Counted from the first letter of the stretch, positions 12,508-25,560 are shown. The stretch is 64,000 bases of DNA from Leucaena leucocephala (GCA_037074615.1 CM073537.1:14775989-14839988); one strand, 5' to 3'. Notes: generated by a model from the sequence alone, not told the origin. Program-made: numbers and translations.

Positions 12508-13739
12508 ATATCTCTAATATGTCAATATCAATATCTCTAATATTTCAATATCAAAACTAAAAGCCTTGACTTTATTTTATTCTTATAATTCTATTACTTC
12601 CGTACTTTTAAAAAAGTACCTAAAATCATGCGGTTGTCGGGGCCAAACTTTAAATTTTCTTTGGTTCTCAGGATGCACTTTGAGGTAAACTCGATTATTC
12701 CAATCAATCCTTTGTTTTTGTGTGAAAAATATGCCACTTCCATATCCTTCTCGATCATGCCCTTCTCTCTCATATTTCTGCTTTTCCTCCATTGGAAGAT
12801 CAAAGAACATCTTTGAAACTTTTCTCACTTTGCTCAGAACCCGACTTGTAATCCCATGATTTATTGCCTGAATTTCCAACAAATAAACCACATTATGATG
12901 GGATATAAATAATGATTAATTAGGAATTTTAGATATTTCATAAATTTATTATTATTAGGGAATATTTCGTTTTAATTTTAAGTTAATTGTTATCTTTTGT
13001 CATTAATTATTATTCGCATTTAATTTTAAGATTCTAGAATGTCTTACATTTAATTCATAGGATCAGGTTGACGCATATAAATAACACCTTAACACCATTT
13101 GTTTTATATGATATTATTTGAAAATTAAATCTCTCTCATATCAGTCAACAAATAGATATTATGTACGAGTGATAGAGAGGTTGTGACTCGAGATTGAGAA
13201 CAAGAGGAGGAGTGCTGCTGGAGTGGATATAGCCATTAAGGTTTATGTGTTTATGGGGCATTTTAAAAAATGATAAAAACAATTTAACAATCTTTACAAA
13301 CGTAGGTTTCAAAGTAGGAACCAAATGATCTTTGTGTTGGCCACTGAACTAGAAACTAAAACCACATACTGGTTTAAAAAAACAAAAGAAACTAACACCA
13401 CATAAAAAATTTGAAAACTAAAAGTCTTACTCACTATGCTTTTTATTTTTTTAATATAATATCTCAGTGTAATTTCAATTATACTATAAATTAAATCTTA
13501 TATTAAAGATAAAATATAATATACAATAATATGCACATAAAATATATAAATATATACAAGGGGGATCAGCAGCCCGTGGATGTGCTCCTAGCCCATACTG
13601 TATAATGTACAACTCTTCCTATTTTGTACTCCTTATTTTTAATATAAATTTTAGTTAATTAATTTAAATAAATTAAAAAAGTTAAATAAATTAATTATAA
13701 TAAATGTGATATTATATTCCCAAAGTACTCATGTATAAC

Positions 13740-13985
13740 ATTATAATACTTCATCCGGTCAATAATATAAGAGCTAACTTTTTTGGGTAGATAAATAAAG
13801 CCAAATAAATCAGTTAATAATTATAACTAATATAAGAGTTGATTAACTTATTTGGATAGACTAATGAGTATATATGAATTTATTTGAAAGGGTTGCATTT
13901 GGTTATAATTAACTGATTTATTTGGTTTCCTTAATTTACTAAAAAAATTAACTAGCTCTTATTTTAAGAACATGAGGAAGTATAT
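13740..13985. mobile_element. Stowaway-like MITE in intron 1 of copy B
   Basis: The left end, CTTCATCCGGTCAATAATA with AAGAGCTAAC following, is mirrored at the right by AGCTCTTATTTTAAG...ATGAGGAAG. About 245 bp with no coding capacity. Confidence 0.5.
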
Positions 13986-14429
13986 TAGTTTATAAATTAG
14001 GTAAATTAGTTTGAGGACAAATGATAAATATTAGATATAAAATATATTAAGATTTAATATTTAGTACCAAATTTAATTAGCTCCCACTAATTCCTCTACC
14101 ACACAAATCTTTTTGACAATTGAATTCTAATTTTTAGGCAGGCCTTTTCTCCGTATAAGGAAGGAAGCCACACTTACAAACACATAGTTGGATCTTTAAC
14201 AAAAACTAACTAACTAGAACTTGGATCTTTTACGGTATACTGCTCTCCTCTAGCAAAAACTACATACGTTTTGGTTTTGGGGTAAAATTTTTACGTTGAA
14301 CATGTTTTTAAAGTAACATTCAGCATTTTGAAAAATTTGAATTAACATCTTGTATTTTGAAATATTTTTTTTAGTAATACACTCAATATACTAAATTAAT
14401 TTTTTAAAGTAACATTTAACATCTTGAAA

Positions 14430-14860
14430 GTATTTTTCAACAACACTAAGTAGTTACTATAGAACATTGGGTGCTTATAAAAAATATTTTAAGATGTTAG
14501 ACCTACATAAAAATAGTTTAAGATATTAGGTACTACTAAAAAAAATACTTTAGAGTGTTATATGCTACTTAACCCAAAAGAAATTATTATTTTAAAATAT
14601 TAGGTGATATTAAAAAATATTTTAAAATGCTATACGCATAAAAAATTAGTTTAAGATGGTACTGAGTACTAAAAAAAATATTTTATGAGGTTGAATATGC
14701 TATTTAACCCAAAAAAAGGTGTTATTTTAGAATATTGAGTAATATTAGAAAAATATTTAAGATACTGAATTTACGAAAAATTAGTTTAAAATACTGAGTG
14801 TATTATTAAAAAAAATACTTCGAAACACATCATGCTACTTTATAAAAAATGTTCAACTAA
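14430..14860 (+). repeat. AT-rich tandem repeat, unit about 135 bp
   Basis: The marker ATGCTACTTAACCCAAAA at about 14561 recurs as ATGCTATTTAACCCAAAA at about 14697 and again, shortened, near 14831. Between markers the sequence cycles through TTTAAGAT.TTAGGT.. and AAAAAATATTTTA blocks. Shorter pieces of the same motif occur near 23450, 23830, 25985, 39480, 47295 and 49110. Confidence 0.55.
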
Positions 14861-16442
14861 CTAATCTAATGACAATAATATAAAAATTGGTGCTGGAAAT
14901 TAAAACTGAAAGAAGGACGAAGTTGTGTGACTGATGCAGAGAGAAGAAAAGGGAAAAGAAAAGAAGAAGAAAGAAACAGCGATGAAGAACCTGGAAGCAA
15001 CCCCATCAAGTGAGTGCAGAACGAAGATTATGCAACTCTTGCTGTTGTTGCTGCGAGGAAGGAGACAACAGAAGAGAAATATCAATGATTGGAATCTGCT
15101 GCGATTGAAGAAGAGCACTGAATTCACCATCTTTATAAGTATTTTGTAGTAGTTATTTAACGGTGTTTCTAAAAGTTTTGACCATTAAAAATAAGTTTTC
15201 TAGCAGTTGACCCAACCGTTAAAAAATTAGGTGCTAGAAACAGGTTTCTAGCAGTTCTGGGCAACCGCTACACACATTGGTCAAAACGTTAGAATATTTA
15301 TAACGGTTAACTAAAACGCTAGAATAGACGTGGTATGAGAAGTCAAAGGAATGGTATTAGTAGAAGTTGAGAAGCGCTAGAAATTACTTATTGATAGAAA
15401 TATTTCTAGTGGTTCTTGAACCACTAGAGAGTGCATGGTGGTTAATGGGAAACAACATTTTTAGGATGGTGCCAGAATTTCTAACGGTTGCGAATCGCTA
15501 AAAATGGCACTAAAATTTAAATTTTTAAAATAATTTTCCTGCGTTTAGCTCCAAAATTTAATTTCGTTCCCAGGTTTGTTGTTTTCTAGCAGTCATCCAG
15601 GTAAAAAAAATAAAAATTCATGTTTTTCATTATTATAAAATATAATATTATTAATTAGGAAACTATTAAATAGATTATATGAGATGATTATGTTGATATG
15701 TGTAATTAGAAATGTATTCCAAGTTGTATATAAAAATATATTGTGATAAATAATAAGTAATTAAATTATGTTTGTATCCTGTGAGCTTAATTTAATTTGT
15801 TAAGGAAATTGAGTTAGGATGCAAGAATTGAATATGAGATAGTTTATAGGGTTGAACTTCAATTCATAAGTTGAAGGATTGGTTGAGATGAAGAAAAAAA
15901 TATGAAAGAAGAAAATATAAGTATGTTAATAAACTATAAATGAAGAAAATAAAATAAATAAATAAAGATGTATAACATAAATAAAGTCTTACTATGTAAA
16001 AATAAGGAGGAGGAGAAAGAGAGAAGAAGGAATTTTAAGGAAAGATATGAAGGAGAGGAGAGAGAGGAAAAGAAATGTGAGAGTGAATGAATGAGGGGAT
16101 GATATTATATTTATGGAGGCCTGGGAAGTATTTCTAGCAGTTTTGTGTATTGCTAGCGGTTTTGTGCATTTCTAGTGGTTTCATCTCTGAGACAATTTCT
16201 AGCACCACTAGAAATGTAAAAAAAATTAATTTTAAAAAATTGAACTAATTTTGATTTATTTATATATATTTAATTTATTTATAAAAAAAATTATTATATG
16301 AGTGATAGAGATAATTGATTTTGTTATTGTTGATCATCATCCTGCGTGGATGGAGAAATTAAAAAAAATTATTGTTAAGATTATTAAATATATTTAGGAA
16401 AAAATTGAGTACTATATAATTTAATAAAAAAATACATCTGAC

Positions 16443-19400
16443 AATAGCTAAATTATCATCTTCTTGAGGGAAGAAGTCTTCAAAATTCGTCGGTTGGAAG
16501 GGCTCATTGTCATAAGTAATGTCACAATCACCCATGTCATAAAGATCCTGAGGCTTGAGGTGGATAACCATATTCTAGTCTTTATGCTTCTAGTCCTGCA
16601 CATAGTAAACTTGGTGTGCCTCGGACGCAAGAATATATGGCTCATCATCTTAGATTCCCCCATATGAATGAGTCTAGAGAAATTGACAAAGGTGATGCCT
16701 AAGTGGTTAGTGCTGATTCCCTGTCAAGTTATCGTGTTTCCCACGAGTACTTGAACAGCGTTATGGTGAAAATTGGTAACTTAACTCAATGATGTCAATC
16801 AGCTTTCTATAGTAAGTGACGCCTCCAAAATGCATGTCAGCGTCACTACTGCTAGCGTACATCTCATCCTAAATGTGCCATAAAGTCTAGAGTTTTGTGT
16901 GAGCAATCTCTGATCACGTGCAACGGTACAAAACTTGAACCCGTTGACATTATATGTTGTATACCTTCTTGCATGGTCTAACGGATTGAGGGAAAGGGTT
17001 TTGAGTTTATCTGCGTACGGGCTGATGTCATTATATTTTTGGCGTGTGAACCATCGGGGAACTCTCTGTGGAATTTCTTATCAATCTCAGCGGAACGTCC
17101 GCGCCCTCGTAGCTGCCACTTGACATAATTCTAAACTTACTACAATAAAGTTTAACTTGTTAGAGTTAGCGAGGAATACATATAAAGTGTAAAAGTTGGT
17201 GAGCGCATAATACTTATTGCATGAATGGTTCAACTGGGTTGCAATTTATCAAAACATGTATGTGTGCTTGGAGTTTCTTTGTGGGAGTGAATATGAAGAA
17301 TTCACATCCTCCAACTAATTTCCCCATAGGAGGAAATAAAGTTGACGTGGAAGGATCAAGAGGGTAATCATCAAAGATATGAGGCCGGTTAAAAGATGTC
17401 TCAATGTCATCATCAAAGTACCTTGAATAGGAAGTTAGGACATCGTCTCCACAATAACCTTCTGCTATTGACCTCTTTGGCCACACCTTATTTCTAACAT
17501 ATGATTTTAATTTCCCCAAGTACCTACAAGTTAATATTCCGTTAATAATTTTAAGCAATCGAAATATAAAAAAATAGAATTGATAATGCAGAGATAAAAG
17601 ATCATTTGGTACCTCTCTATAGGGTACATTTATCGATATTGAACCGACCCAGCGACATTTACTTTTCATACAAGGTGGACGGTTAAGTTGACATGACAGT
17701 GAAAAATAATGATGGAAATATCATCTCCAAGTGACAAAAGTATAAGAATCATTTGACTTTGCAGCTGATCTGGCTTTTCAGGTACCAAGACCTTCGCACA
17801 CAACTTCCTGAAAAATGAACACAGCTCCCCCAAAATGACTTATACATAAGAAGGAAGTGTGTTTCTTAAAGCCAGTGGGAGTAACTATTGCATGAGAATA
17901 TGGGAGTCATATCTCTTTAACCCAGTAACCTTTTGAACTTGTAGATCGATGCACCTTGAGATGTTGCTAGTATATCCATGAGGTACTTTTATATTCTTTA
18001 GTGTCCAAATGAAGATATCCTTGATCTGCTTTATCAAGGTGAATTTAGCTGGTTAGAACTTGTCGTTTTCATCAGGCCAAGACACTTCACGAATTCCCCA
18101 GGCCCATAAATCTTTTCTAGTTGCAAGATGGTCTTTGGACTTTCTGGCTTCGTTTAGTAACGTATAGATCACATTATCGCACACATTCTTCTCAATGTGC
18201 ATAACGTCCAAACTGTAGTGTAGCAAATTAGATTCCCAATAAGAAAGAGTGAAAATATGTTTCTTTTCTGTCACTGTATAGGCTATGAACTAGATGTTCC
18301 ACGAGACTATCGCCCCAGTCATTTGGGATCCTCATACTTGCCAAATTCGATTTCAACATATTGTAATTGTCGTAAGACATCCCCACCAGACATGGTAACA
18401 TGAGGATCTCTCCTTTCTTGGTTGCCACCAAAGAGAATCCGTTGCATCTAAATCTGTGTTTGTAATTAAGGATCTGTCGTTGTCCCATAAGCACTACTTG
18501 CGACTGTGCGAAAGCCGACATGGTACGGAGTTAAAGTTGCAATCTGGACAGGCCAACCCAATATGCACGTTCCATCCATACAAGGTTTCCAAATTGGGGA
18601 AATCACTTATCATCCATATCAAGGTTGCACGGAGGTTGAATAGTCGCTTCTCATTTGAGTCGTACGTCTCAACACCATCCATCCACAGCTCTATCAATTC
18701 TTGTATCAATGGCTATAGGTATACGTCTATATCATTTCCTGATACCTTCTTGCTAGTAATGATCATCGAAAGTAGAAATGAGCTCTGTTTCATGCACATC
18801 CAAGGTAGAATATTGTACAGAATCAACACCACCAGCCAGATACTATAGGTCATGGTCATGCTTATGAAGGGATTAAAACTATCCATTGCCAATGCAAGAC
18901 GAACATTTCTTGGATCACCTGTAAAGTTCAGAAATTTCGAGTCAAATGCTTTCCATGCCTCCAAATCTCGTGGGTGTCTTAACTTGCCATCCAAATTTTA
19001 CTCAGTCACATGCCACCTCATGTGCTCAGCCATTTTTTATGAAATATATATTCTTTGCAACTGTGGTTTTAAAGGAAAGTACCTAGCAATCTAATGTATT
19101 GAGAAATGCATTAAATTTTATTCAGACACATAATAAGTTACACATTATACTGCAATAAATTATACCTTATATTTTTGGCTGGTTTCTTCTTCTTTTTCCC
19201 CTTTGGTACTGACTTGTATCGAAATGTCTCACTTCACTTACAAATCTCCATATTTGCACATTTGGGTATGCATCTATCTTCTTGTAGTTCAAACCAAGTT
19301 TGTTAATAATCTTCTTTACCTCATAAAAAGATAGAGGGAACTCAGCTTGAGGTAAAGCATCTCCTAATAACTCCAACGGCATGGATATCGCCTTCTTAGT

Positions 19401-19570
19401 TCATGAGGTCAAAAAACTCTTGGGTAATTTCATTTCTAACAAACTCTGAACGAGGCCCCACTACTTCATCTGGCTCCTCACTTTCATGAATGTAGAAAGC
19501 ATCACGCATAGTATTGTTCACGACATAGGATCCTTCTACTCATACTCCCATTTGTGAAATTACGGGAATT
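16443..19570 (-). pseudogene. TNP2-like CACTA transposase (broken)
   Basis: Reading right to left, fragments in changing frames match the order of plant TNP2/TnpD transposases: an N-terminal YEVKKIINKLGL piece (19167-19382), RHPRDLEAWKAFD and GDPRNVRLALAMDSFNPF (18713-18994), ELWMDGVETYD with ISDFPNLETLYGWN and GLACPDCNF (18494-18709), HYSLDVMHIEKNVCDNV (18053-18274), YLGKLKSYVRN with SIAEGYCGDDVLTS (17214-17530, DUF4218 type), VKWQLRGRGRSAEIDKKF (about 17050-17115), and a C-terminal MVIHLKPQDLYDMG (16359-16571). Several frameshifts and stops separate them. The function in an intact element would be to bind the terminal repeats and cut and rejoin DNA. Some gaps may be introns. Confidence 0.88.
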
Positions 19571-20044
19571 GACTTAGCAGTCATATCTGCTCATATTTTG
19601 TTAATAATTTAGAAGGAAAGCTCAGATCTCGTTAACATTTCAGATGAAGTTGTACAACTTTTATATAAGGGATCTAAAGGCTACGTATGCACAGGCTAGC
19701 AATTTTTAGCAGTTATTGTAACTGCTAGAAAATCTCACCCACGCTGGAAATTTCTAGCGTTTACTTGTAATTGCTAGAAAATCTTGCCCAGGATGAGGGA
19801 AATTTGAATTTCAAACGCTATGTTTCTAGCGGTTGCCAACAGCTAGAAACATCACACTTTAAGGGAAAATTTGTTTTACCAAATTTTTAAACAAAATATT
19901 AAGTTAAAATAGTAATAATCAATATTAGCTTAAAATTAAGAGCAAAAAAATTGTAATTATAATTAAAATTTTGAATTAAACAAATTGTCAAATATTAAAT
20001 AATATTTTTATTTTAATTTATTATAATTAAATAATATAAGTATC

Positions 20045-22140
20045 AACAGTGTGGGCTAACATCTACCTCATCCTCATCGGGATGCTAGGGTTGGGCAAGC
20101 TGTGGGGACTGGGTGGGGTTGGTCAGGATCAAGAAAGAGAGGAAGTAGCTAAACCCCTAGAGCCAGTGTCCTAGCCAACAATTTCTTGGCCATATAGAAT
20201 CGGTCGAGTTGGCCCTGAAACTGTAGCTGGACATGCTCTGTAACCTATTCGGTAACCTCCTCCCTAACCTCGTTCCAGACGTCCTCCCTAACCTTTCATC
20301 TAACATTCTCCTCTAGTGCTTGTCTAAAATCCTCCCCCAATCTTCAGATGATCTCGTCTCGCACCTCAGGGTCTAACTCATTGGCTATGGTGAGTTTCAT
20401 TCCCACGCTAGTCTGGTGGGATGCCGCTATAGACTGAAAAGTCCCTGGTGTCTTGAAGGTCCAGCACAACCCAGGTGGGCCAACCTAGTTGGTGTCGGCC
20501 CAAGGCCGAGCCCGCTAACTCACCCAGGGTGCTGCAGTAGGCCCCGCCCACCAACAATGATATTGAGGGGCCCAAGCTGACGGACTCTTGTGACTCCCAC
20601 AGCTAGGTATCTACCTGAGCCATGCGGGCCTATCAAAATTAACATAGGCCAATTAATATTAATTTTTTAAACTTAACTATTATTATTTAATTAATAAATA
20701 TAATTAATTACATATTGTCATCTTCGTTACCTCAGCTAAAGGAGGAGTCTTATCTTGCGGCATCTAGAGGTAAGGCCACATCTCGCTGTAAGTAGGTGTA
20801 AGCCCCTACTCCTTTGGAGCTTTGTTCTCTCTAGATTAAATGAAAGCAGCAATTATTTACATATTGTATGCACAAACACAATGTATAAATCATAATTTTA
20901 ATGTACTTACTATTTTATCATAGGTGACAGCGAAGCTTTTGGAGCCAGCCCTACGTTGCACTATCTACAGCCTCATGCTGCCTATATTCCTCCAGGTGAC
21001 GGCTTGAAATAAAATGAAATAATATTTAAAAAATTTAAAATTTAAAAATTAATACAATAATATTAATATCGTATGTACCTGTTGCTCAGGCAAGATCCTC
21101 AAGTAGACATAGTAGGCTCAATCTTCCTCCAGGACTCCATCGGGTATATATGTCACAATGTCCTGTAATGGCCTCGTCCCATCCCCATTCTTCTCTTACC
21201 ACAGATCCATCCTCAGGTTCTTCAATGTTGCCTTTATACTCTTGAGGGTATCCTCCTTTAGCTCCTCTCCCACTAAAAATTTACCCTGTAATTAAATAAA
21301 AGATAAAATTTTAGTCATTGTATAAATTATGTACATTTAATACAGATTATATATAATCTACATTAAATCTATATATACAATACATAGATTCAATGTATTA
21401 AATATATATAATATCTATATTAAATCTATCTAAAAATCTATATCAATATAGATTATATAGATTAATTAAATAATTAATTAATCTATATATTTAATTAATC
21501 AACTAATTCATTACTTTAAATAAAAAATATATCTTATCTTAATCATCTCACAGGCTACATCCTTCTGCCGCTATTTGACCTTCTTCCAGTCCTTCTGACT
21601 ATGCTCATGTACTTACGTGTAGCTGGCCCTACCCCTAGCTGTCGGTTGGCCCAAATTGCTCAGTGGCAACATCATGCATCCGCTGGTGATCATGGATAGC
21701 TCTTTAATAGTGAGTGTCCTATCAGACCTGTGGCCTTGGGAGTCTGTACCAAGTAATTTGAAATTTAATTACATATGAATTAAATATAAATAACCTTTTG
21801 TATAAATAAAATAATTACCTACGAACTCCACATCGAAGTCGCCTTGGCGCCTTTGAGCACGGCGCGACTCATGCTGGGCCAGCTAATCCTCCTCCTCCTA
21901 AGGCTACTCATACCCCTGATACTCCTCCTCCTCCTAGGCCTGCTGATTCTAGTGAACAGCTATAGTATTTGTCATGAAGTCTATGATCCTCTCCTCACTA
22001 AGATTGTAGTCATCGATTTTGATATCTGGCCATGGCTCGTACCACCTATAGAAATACCCGCTATAGAAAAAAGATCCTCGGTGCGTGTAGTGGGATCAAC
22101 TGGCTCCTTCCCAGGTCATCAACTCAACTTGATATAATAA
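20045..22140 (-). pseudogene. Second CACTA-encoded protein (broken, TNPA-like or Transposase_24-like)
   Basis: Minus-strand frames of protein-like composition continue through this region: an acidic PDIKIDDYNLSEERIIDFM segment (about 21960-22030), a charged piece with PDGVLEED (about 21120-21260), a heptad-rich segment with RLGEDFRQALEENVR and KVREDVWNEVREEVTE (about 20200-20420, likely coiled coil), and a short acidic tail HPDEDEVDVSPHC ending in TGA near 20047. In-frame stops and introns interrupt it. Its place upstream of the transposase on the same strand fits the accessory protein of En/Spm elements. The family assignment is inference. Confidence 0.45.
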
Positions 22141-22974
22141 ATAAATGAATAAAATAATATCAAATAATAACAATTTCAAAATTATAATAAATAAATAAAT
22201 AAAATAATATCAAATAATAATTTCAAAAACACAATAAATAAATGAATAAAATAATATCAAATAATAATAATTTCAAAAACATAATAAATAAATGAATAAA
22301 ATAATATTAAATAATAATAATTTTAAAAACACATAAATAAATGAATAAAATAATTTAAAAAAAATAAATGAATAAAATAATTTCAACTAATAATTTAATA
22401 AAAAATATTATAAACAAATAAAATAAAAAAGCTTTAGAAAAAATTTACAGTTAAATTTAAATTCTTAACTTAAAATGCAGAGTACCCATTCAGATCTGAT
22501 ATGTGTAGAGAATTTGGTAGAGCTCTACCTCACAACTCACCAAAAGCATGGAAGTAGCAGCGGTATTATATATTTATAGGGTGGTATTTTCTAGTTGTTC
22601 TGCCAAACCGCTAAAAAATGCAACCTTAAGGTGAACTGCCTTCTACCACGTGTCCTAACCCCTCAATAATCGTTGATATTTTCTAGTGGTTCCCCAGGCC
22701 AACCGCTAGAAATTCCTTGTGACATTTAGAGTGGTTGTCCCCTTAACCACTAGAAAAGTCAATCGCTAAACTGCTAGACTTTTAGTTGACCTTCCTCTAT
22801 CAGTGTTTCTAGCAGTTACTCCTAAACCGCTAGAAATGTGGTCAAAGAGGTTGTAATTTCTAGCGATTTTTCTCATAATTGCTAGAAACTAATTGCTGCT
22901 AAAATAATTTTTTTTTTAGCGTCTTCTAGTAAATCCCTAGAGCCCAAGTACGCCAGTTCTTTTATAGACTTATA

Positions 22975-23445
22975 TAATGCAGATCCTCATTGTTTTAATG
23001 CTTAGAACATTCAAGTTACAGAAGATGAGACTGAGATGTGTAAATAAGTTAATGAGTTTGATGATCTGCTCCACATATGGTCATAAATTTATAAACAAAC
23101 GTCTTTATTTGGGAATATGTGAAGCATGGACGTCCGTTCACAAAACTAAAATTGTTTTCAGTAATAATAATTAATCCAGTATTTCAATAAAAACAAACGT
23201 GTGAGGAGACTTCAATCAACACAAGAAAAATCACATCCCAATATCAATCACACAATAACAATATTAGAAGAATGCAATATTTTAGATAAAATCATTTTAA
23301 AAAGGGGTCAAGGATGATGCATCCACAAACCATCAACTATGTTTTCATACAATACTTGACATGTTGATATTTGACTATTTGAAACTATTATATTTGGACA
23401 AACATAACTGTTAAATATCAACAATTTTATATTACTGAGTCCATC
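22975..23445 (+). repeat. 5' flank of copy B, inverted duplicate of 39500-39985
   Basis: The first 450 bp upstream of copy B are the reverse complement of the region upstream of copy D, with the same landmarks: ATCTGAGATGTG-type leader, TTTATAAA TATA box (23088-23096 here), GGACGTCC near 23130, ACACGTT/AACGTGT, and ATATTTGAC. Copies B (-) and D (+) are therefore inverted relatives sharing one promoter ancestry. Identity looks about 85-90 percent by eye. Confidence 0.8.
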
Positions 23446-23557
23446 TAGTATCTTAAAGTAATATTTTTTCAGTTGCTTTCAACAACCTAAAGTAATATGT
23501 TAAAATTACTCATAAATAAAATACTTTAAGGGTAAAGTTTCTTCTGAAAAAAATTAC

Positions 23558-23806
23558 TCCTACGGTCCTTAATATAAGACTTAATTAAAGAGTTAATCTT
23601 TGTCCTAAATATAAAGAATATTTTATATATTTATCCAATTTTTTCCAAATTACCCCCATGGATACTACCTCAACAATAATCAAATAAGAGTGGAAGGAGA
23701 TAATTAACAAAAATAATTAGTCTATTTTAAAAAAATATGTTATATTAACTATCTTAATCTAATCAAATTAGTTAAATAGGTCTTATATTAAGGACCAGAA
23801 AATAAT
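23558..23806. mobile_element. Stowaway-like MITE
   Basis: The left end, ACTCCTACGGTCCTTAATAT, is mirrored on the right by ATATTAAGGACCAGAAAATA. About 250 bp with no coding capacity. Confidence 0.55.
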
Positions 23807-23869
23807 ACTTTAAGAGTAAAATTATGTCATAAAATATTTTATGGTATTAGATGTACCTAAAACATATTT

Positions 23870-25285
23870 CAGAAACTATAAAATATTTCAAGATATTAAA
23901 CACTGATGTCGTTTGTTGTTAGTGCTCAAATTATTTACTAAATTAATCTCTATAGAGTATAAAGGTTAACCTAGGTCATATTATTTATATTGAGTCAATG
24001 TGTGGCTTAACTCTAGATTATACTAAGTTTGAGAAGAAATAATAGTAGAAGAAAAATTAATTAATAACTTTTAGAAAATAAAAGGAGATAGTAACAAAAA
24101 TAAAATAAAAGTAATAGTATATAAGGATATCACTAATAAGACCAGCACTCCCAATGATTGATGTGTGGCTATCATCATTCAATAATATATTAGAGTTATA
24201 ACAATTATATATATACTAAGTCCTTAACATGCAAAATCCTAGACAATCGTCATGGTCATAATCATAAAATTCACAATATAGCCAGATCTAGCATACAATT
24301 GTATCAATAATGATTATTTAAAAGCTCAACTTAGCATGTGATAAATTAAATAATAAATTATTTGTTCATCTAACTTGAATATTCAATTGAAAACTCTATA
24401 ACTAAACATGTGAATCCAACATAAATAATTATAAGAGGAAACTAAAGATATTAAATAAAGAACATTAAATCATAAATTGAAATAATAAATCACAAGGGTT
24501 TGATCATAAAGGTGTCTCAATTGAAACCCTAGGTCTAACATATACATACAAATCCCAAAACCTAAATTTAGGAAATCATAAATTTACATAAAGGAAAAGA
24601 TCAAAACATAAAATTGTTTAACTCTAAACTCTAAAGTATATGAAGTCAAGCTACGACATCTCGCACAAGAACTTAGAAGGAAAATGACTGAATTGTGAAA
24701 GAAATAAAGAAGATAATTGTGATGGTGGTGATTGGTGTGTTGAATGGAGGAACTTTTGGGTCCTTTATATAGCTTTTATGAGTGAATCATGTTGATGTGG
24801 GTCTCTTCACTAATTGGCTTTCTAAAAAATAATGATAATCATCATTTATCTTCAATATCCTTTTAAACTATCATTTTTTTTAATATCTCCAAAGATAATC
24901 TTTTTTATCTCAAATATCCTATAAACAATTCAAATAAAAAGTAATAGGATAAAAAAATAAAATTGTTAATAAAAAATAGGAAAATATAATGTATTTATCT
25001 ATTATCCTTTAATTAAATTCACATGTTAGATATTGAGAAATTGTAATTGAATTAATTCAAATGAAATATAATATTCATATAATATTATAAATTACTTTTC
25101 CTCATAGATATGATATGATATACTTTTGTAGTAATTGACGTGGGCCTTAGTCATCATTTATTTTTTTTTTAATTTCTTTAAATACATAAAAGGTAAATAT
25201 ACCTTCATGAAAATCAATTTAATCAAGATACATAATAAAATCAATAAAAATATAAGAAAATAATATTTTTAATTATTTAATTTAT
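23870..25285. other. No gene recognised
   Basis: Very AT-rich spacer, with no open frame longer than about 60 codons and no recognisable protein motif. It may be an old LTR remnant, but I cannot support a class. Confidence 0.35.
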
Positions 25286-25289
25286 ATAA

Positions 25290-25560
25290 TCAATTAAAGT
25301 ATAAAATGACCACAACTATTACGATAATATTGATTAAACATGATAAATTCTCTAAAATAAATAAAAAATAATATGATAAAATAAAGATTCATCAAACACA
25401 CTTGAGAAAATATTGTAAGTTGCCACGGAAGCCTTTTCTTTACTTCAAAGAACTCATAACCAAAGGGGTTTCTGAAGAGTAATATAATACACAAACATAT
25501 ATATATATATTTCAACACTAGTATTGTTATAAATTTAAGATTTCAAGTTCTTTAAAAAAA
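25290..25560 (-). repeat. Duplicated AT-rich segment (partners 34990-35640, 41105-41230)
   Basis: Read on the minus strand, it matches 34990-35072 plus 35563-35640: AACAATACTAGTGTTGAAAT, then ATATTACTC, then GGTTATGAGTTCTT and GAAAAGGCTT. The partner holds a 487-bp insertion at ATTACTC that is absent here, making this the empty site. Confidence 0.7.

Larger units (their letters stand above)
12868..14990 (-). other. Expanded intron 1 of copy B
   Basis: In gene F the same intron is 149 bp. Here it is 2123 bp with a normal acceptor (TTCAG before GCAATAAA) and donor (CAG/GTTC). Bases 13230-13570 and 14090-14180 match 32545-32705, 33480-33530 and 33555-33620 near copy C, so part of the expansion predates the B/C split. 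It also holds a MITE and AT-rich tandem repeats. Confidence 0.6.
15144..22921 (-). mobile_element. CACTA (En/Spm) transposon inserted in exon 1 of copy B
   Basis: About 7.8 kb separates two halves of exon 1. Both ends carry many direct and inverted copies of a TTTCTAGCGGTT-type motif, the subterminal repeats expected in CACTA elements, and the interior encodes a TNP2-type transposase plus a second protein, both on the minus strand, so the element's 5' end is on the right. The outermost right end reads CGCTAAAAA inward, a plausible decayed CACTA. No clean 3-bp target duplication can be seen, and 2 bp of exon are missing at the junction. Both genes are broken, so the element is no longer autonomous. 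Confidence 0.85.
9405..22990 (-). pseudogene. 2OG-Fe(II) dioxygenase copy B, split by transposons
   Basis: The gene is spread over 13.6 kb instead of about 1.5 kb. Exon 1 is cut in two by a CACTA element: its 5' part is 22922-22990, with 2 bp lost right after the start codon, and its 3' part is 14991-15143, still ending in an intact GT donor. Exon 2 is 12620-12867 and open (AINHG...PHDFR). Exon 3 is 9889-10209 and keeps NYYPPC and the iron-binding HVD, but a TGA replaces the Trp codon after LKDNK and its 3' splice acceptor was destroyed by an LTR-like insertion. Exon 4 (about 9405-9639) has lost its acceptor AG, has a one-base shift after MSK, an Ile in the RxS position (RFI) and a 4-bp loss. 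Intron 1 grew to 2.1 kb and intron 2 to 2.4 kb. Confidence 0.9.

Noticed and set aside
22977..23174. Matching open frames here and at 39795-39989 (LMLRTFKLQKMRLRCVNK)
   Set aside because: The similarity comes from an inverted duplicate of promoter and leader DNA, not from a shared protein.
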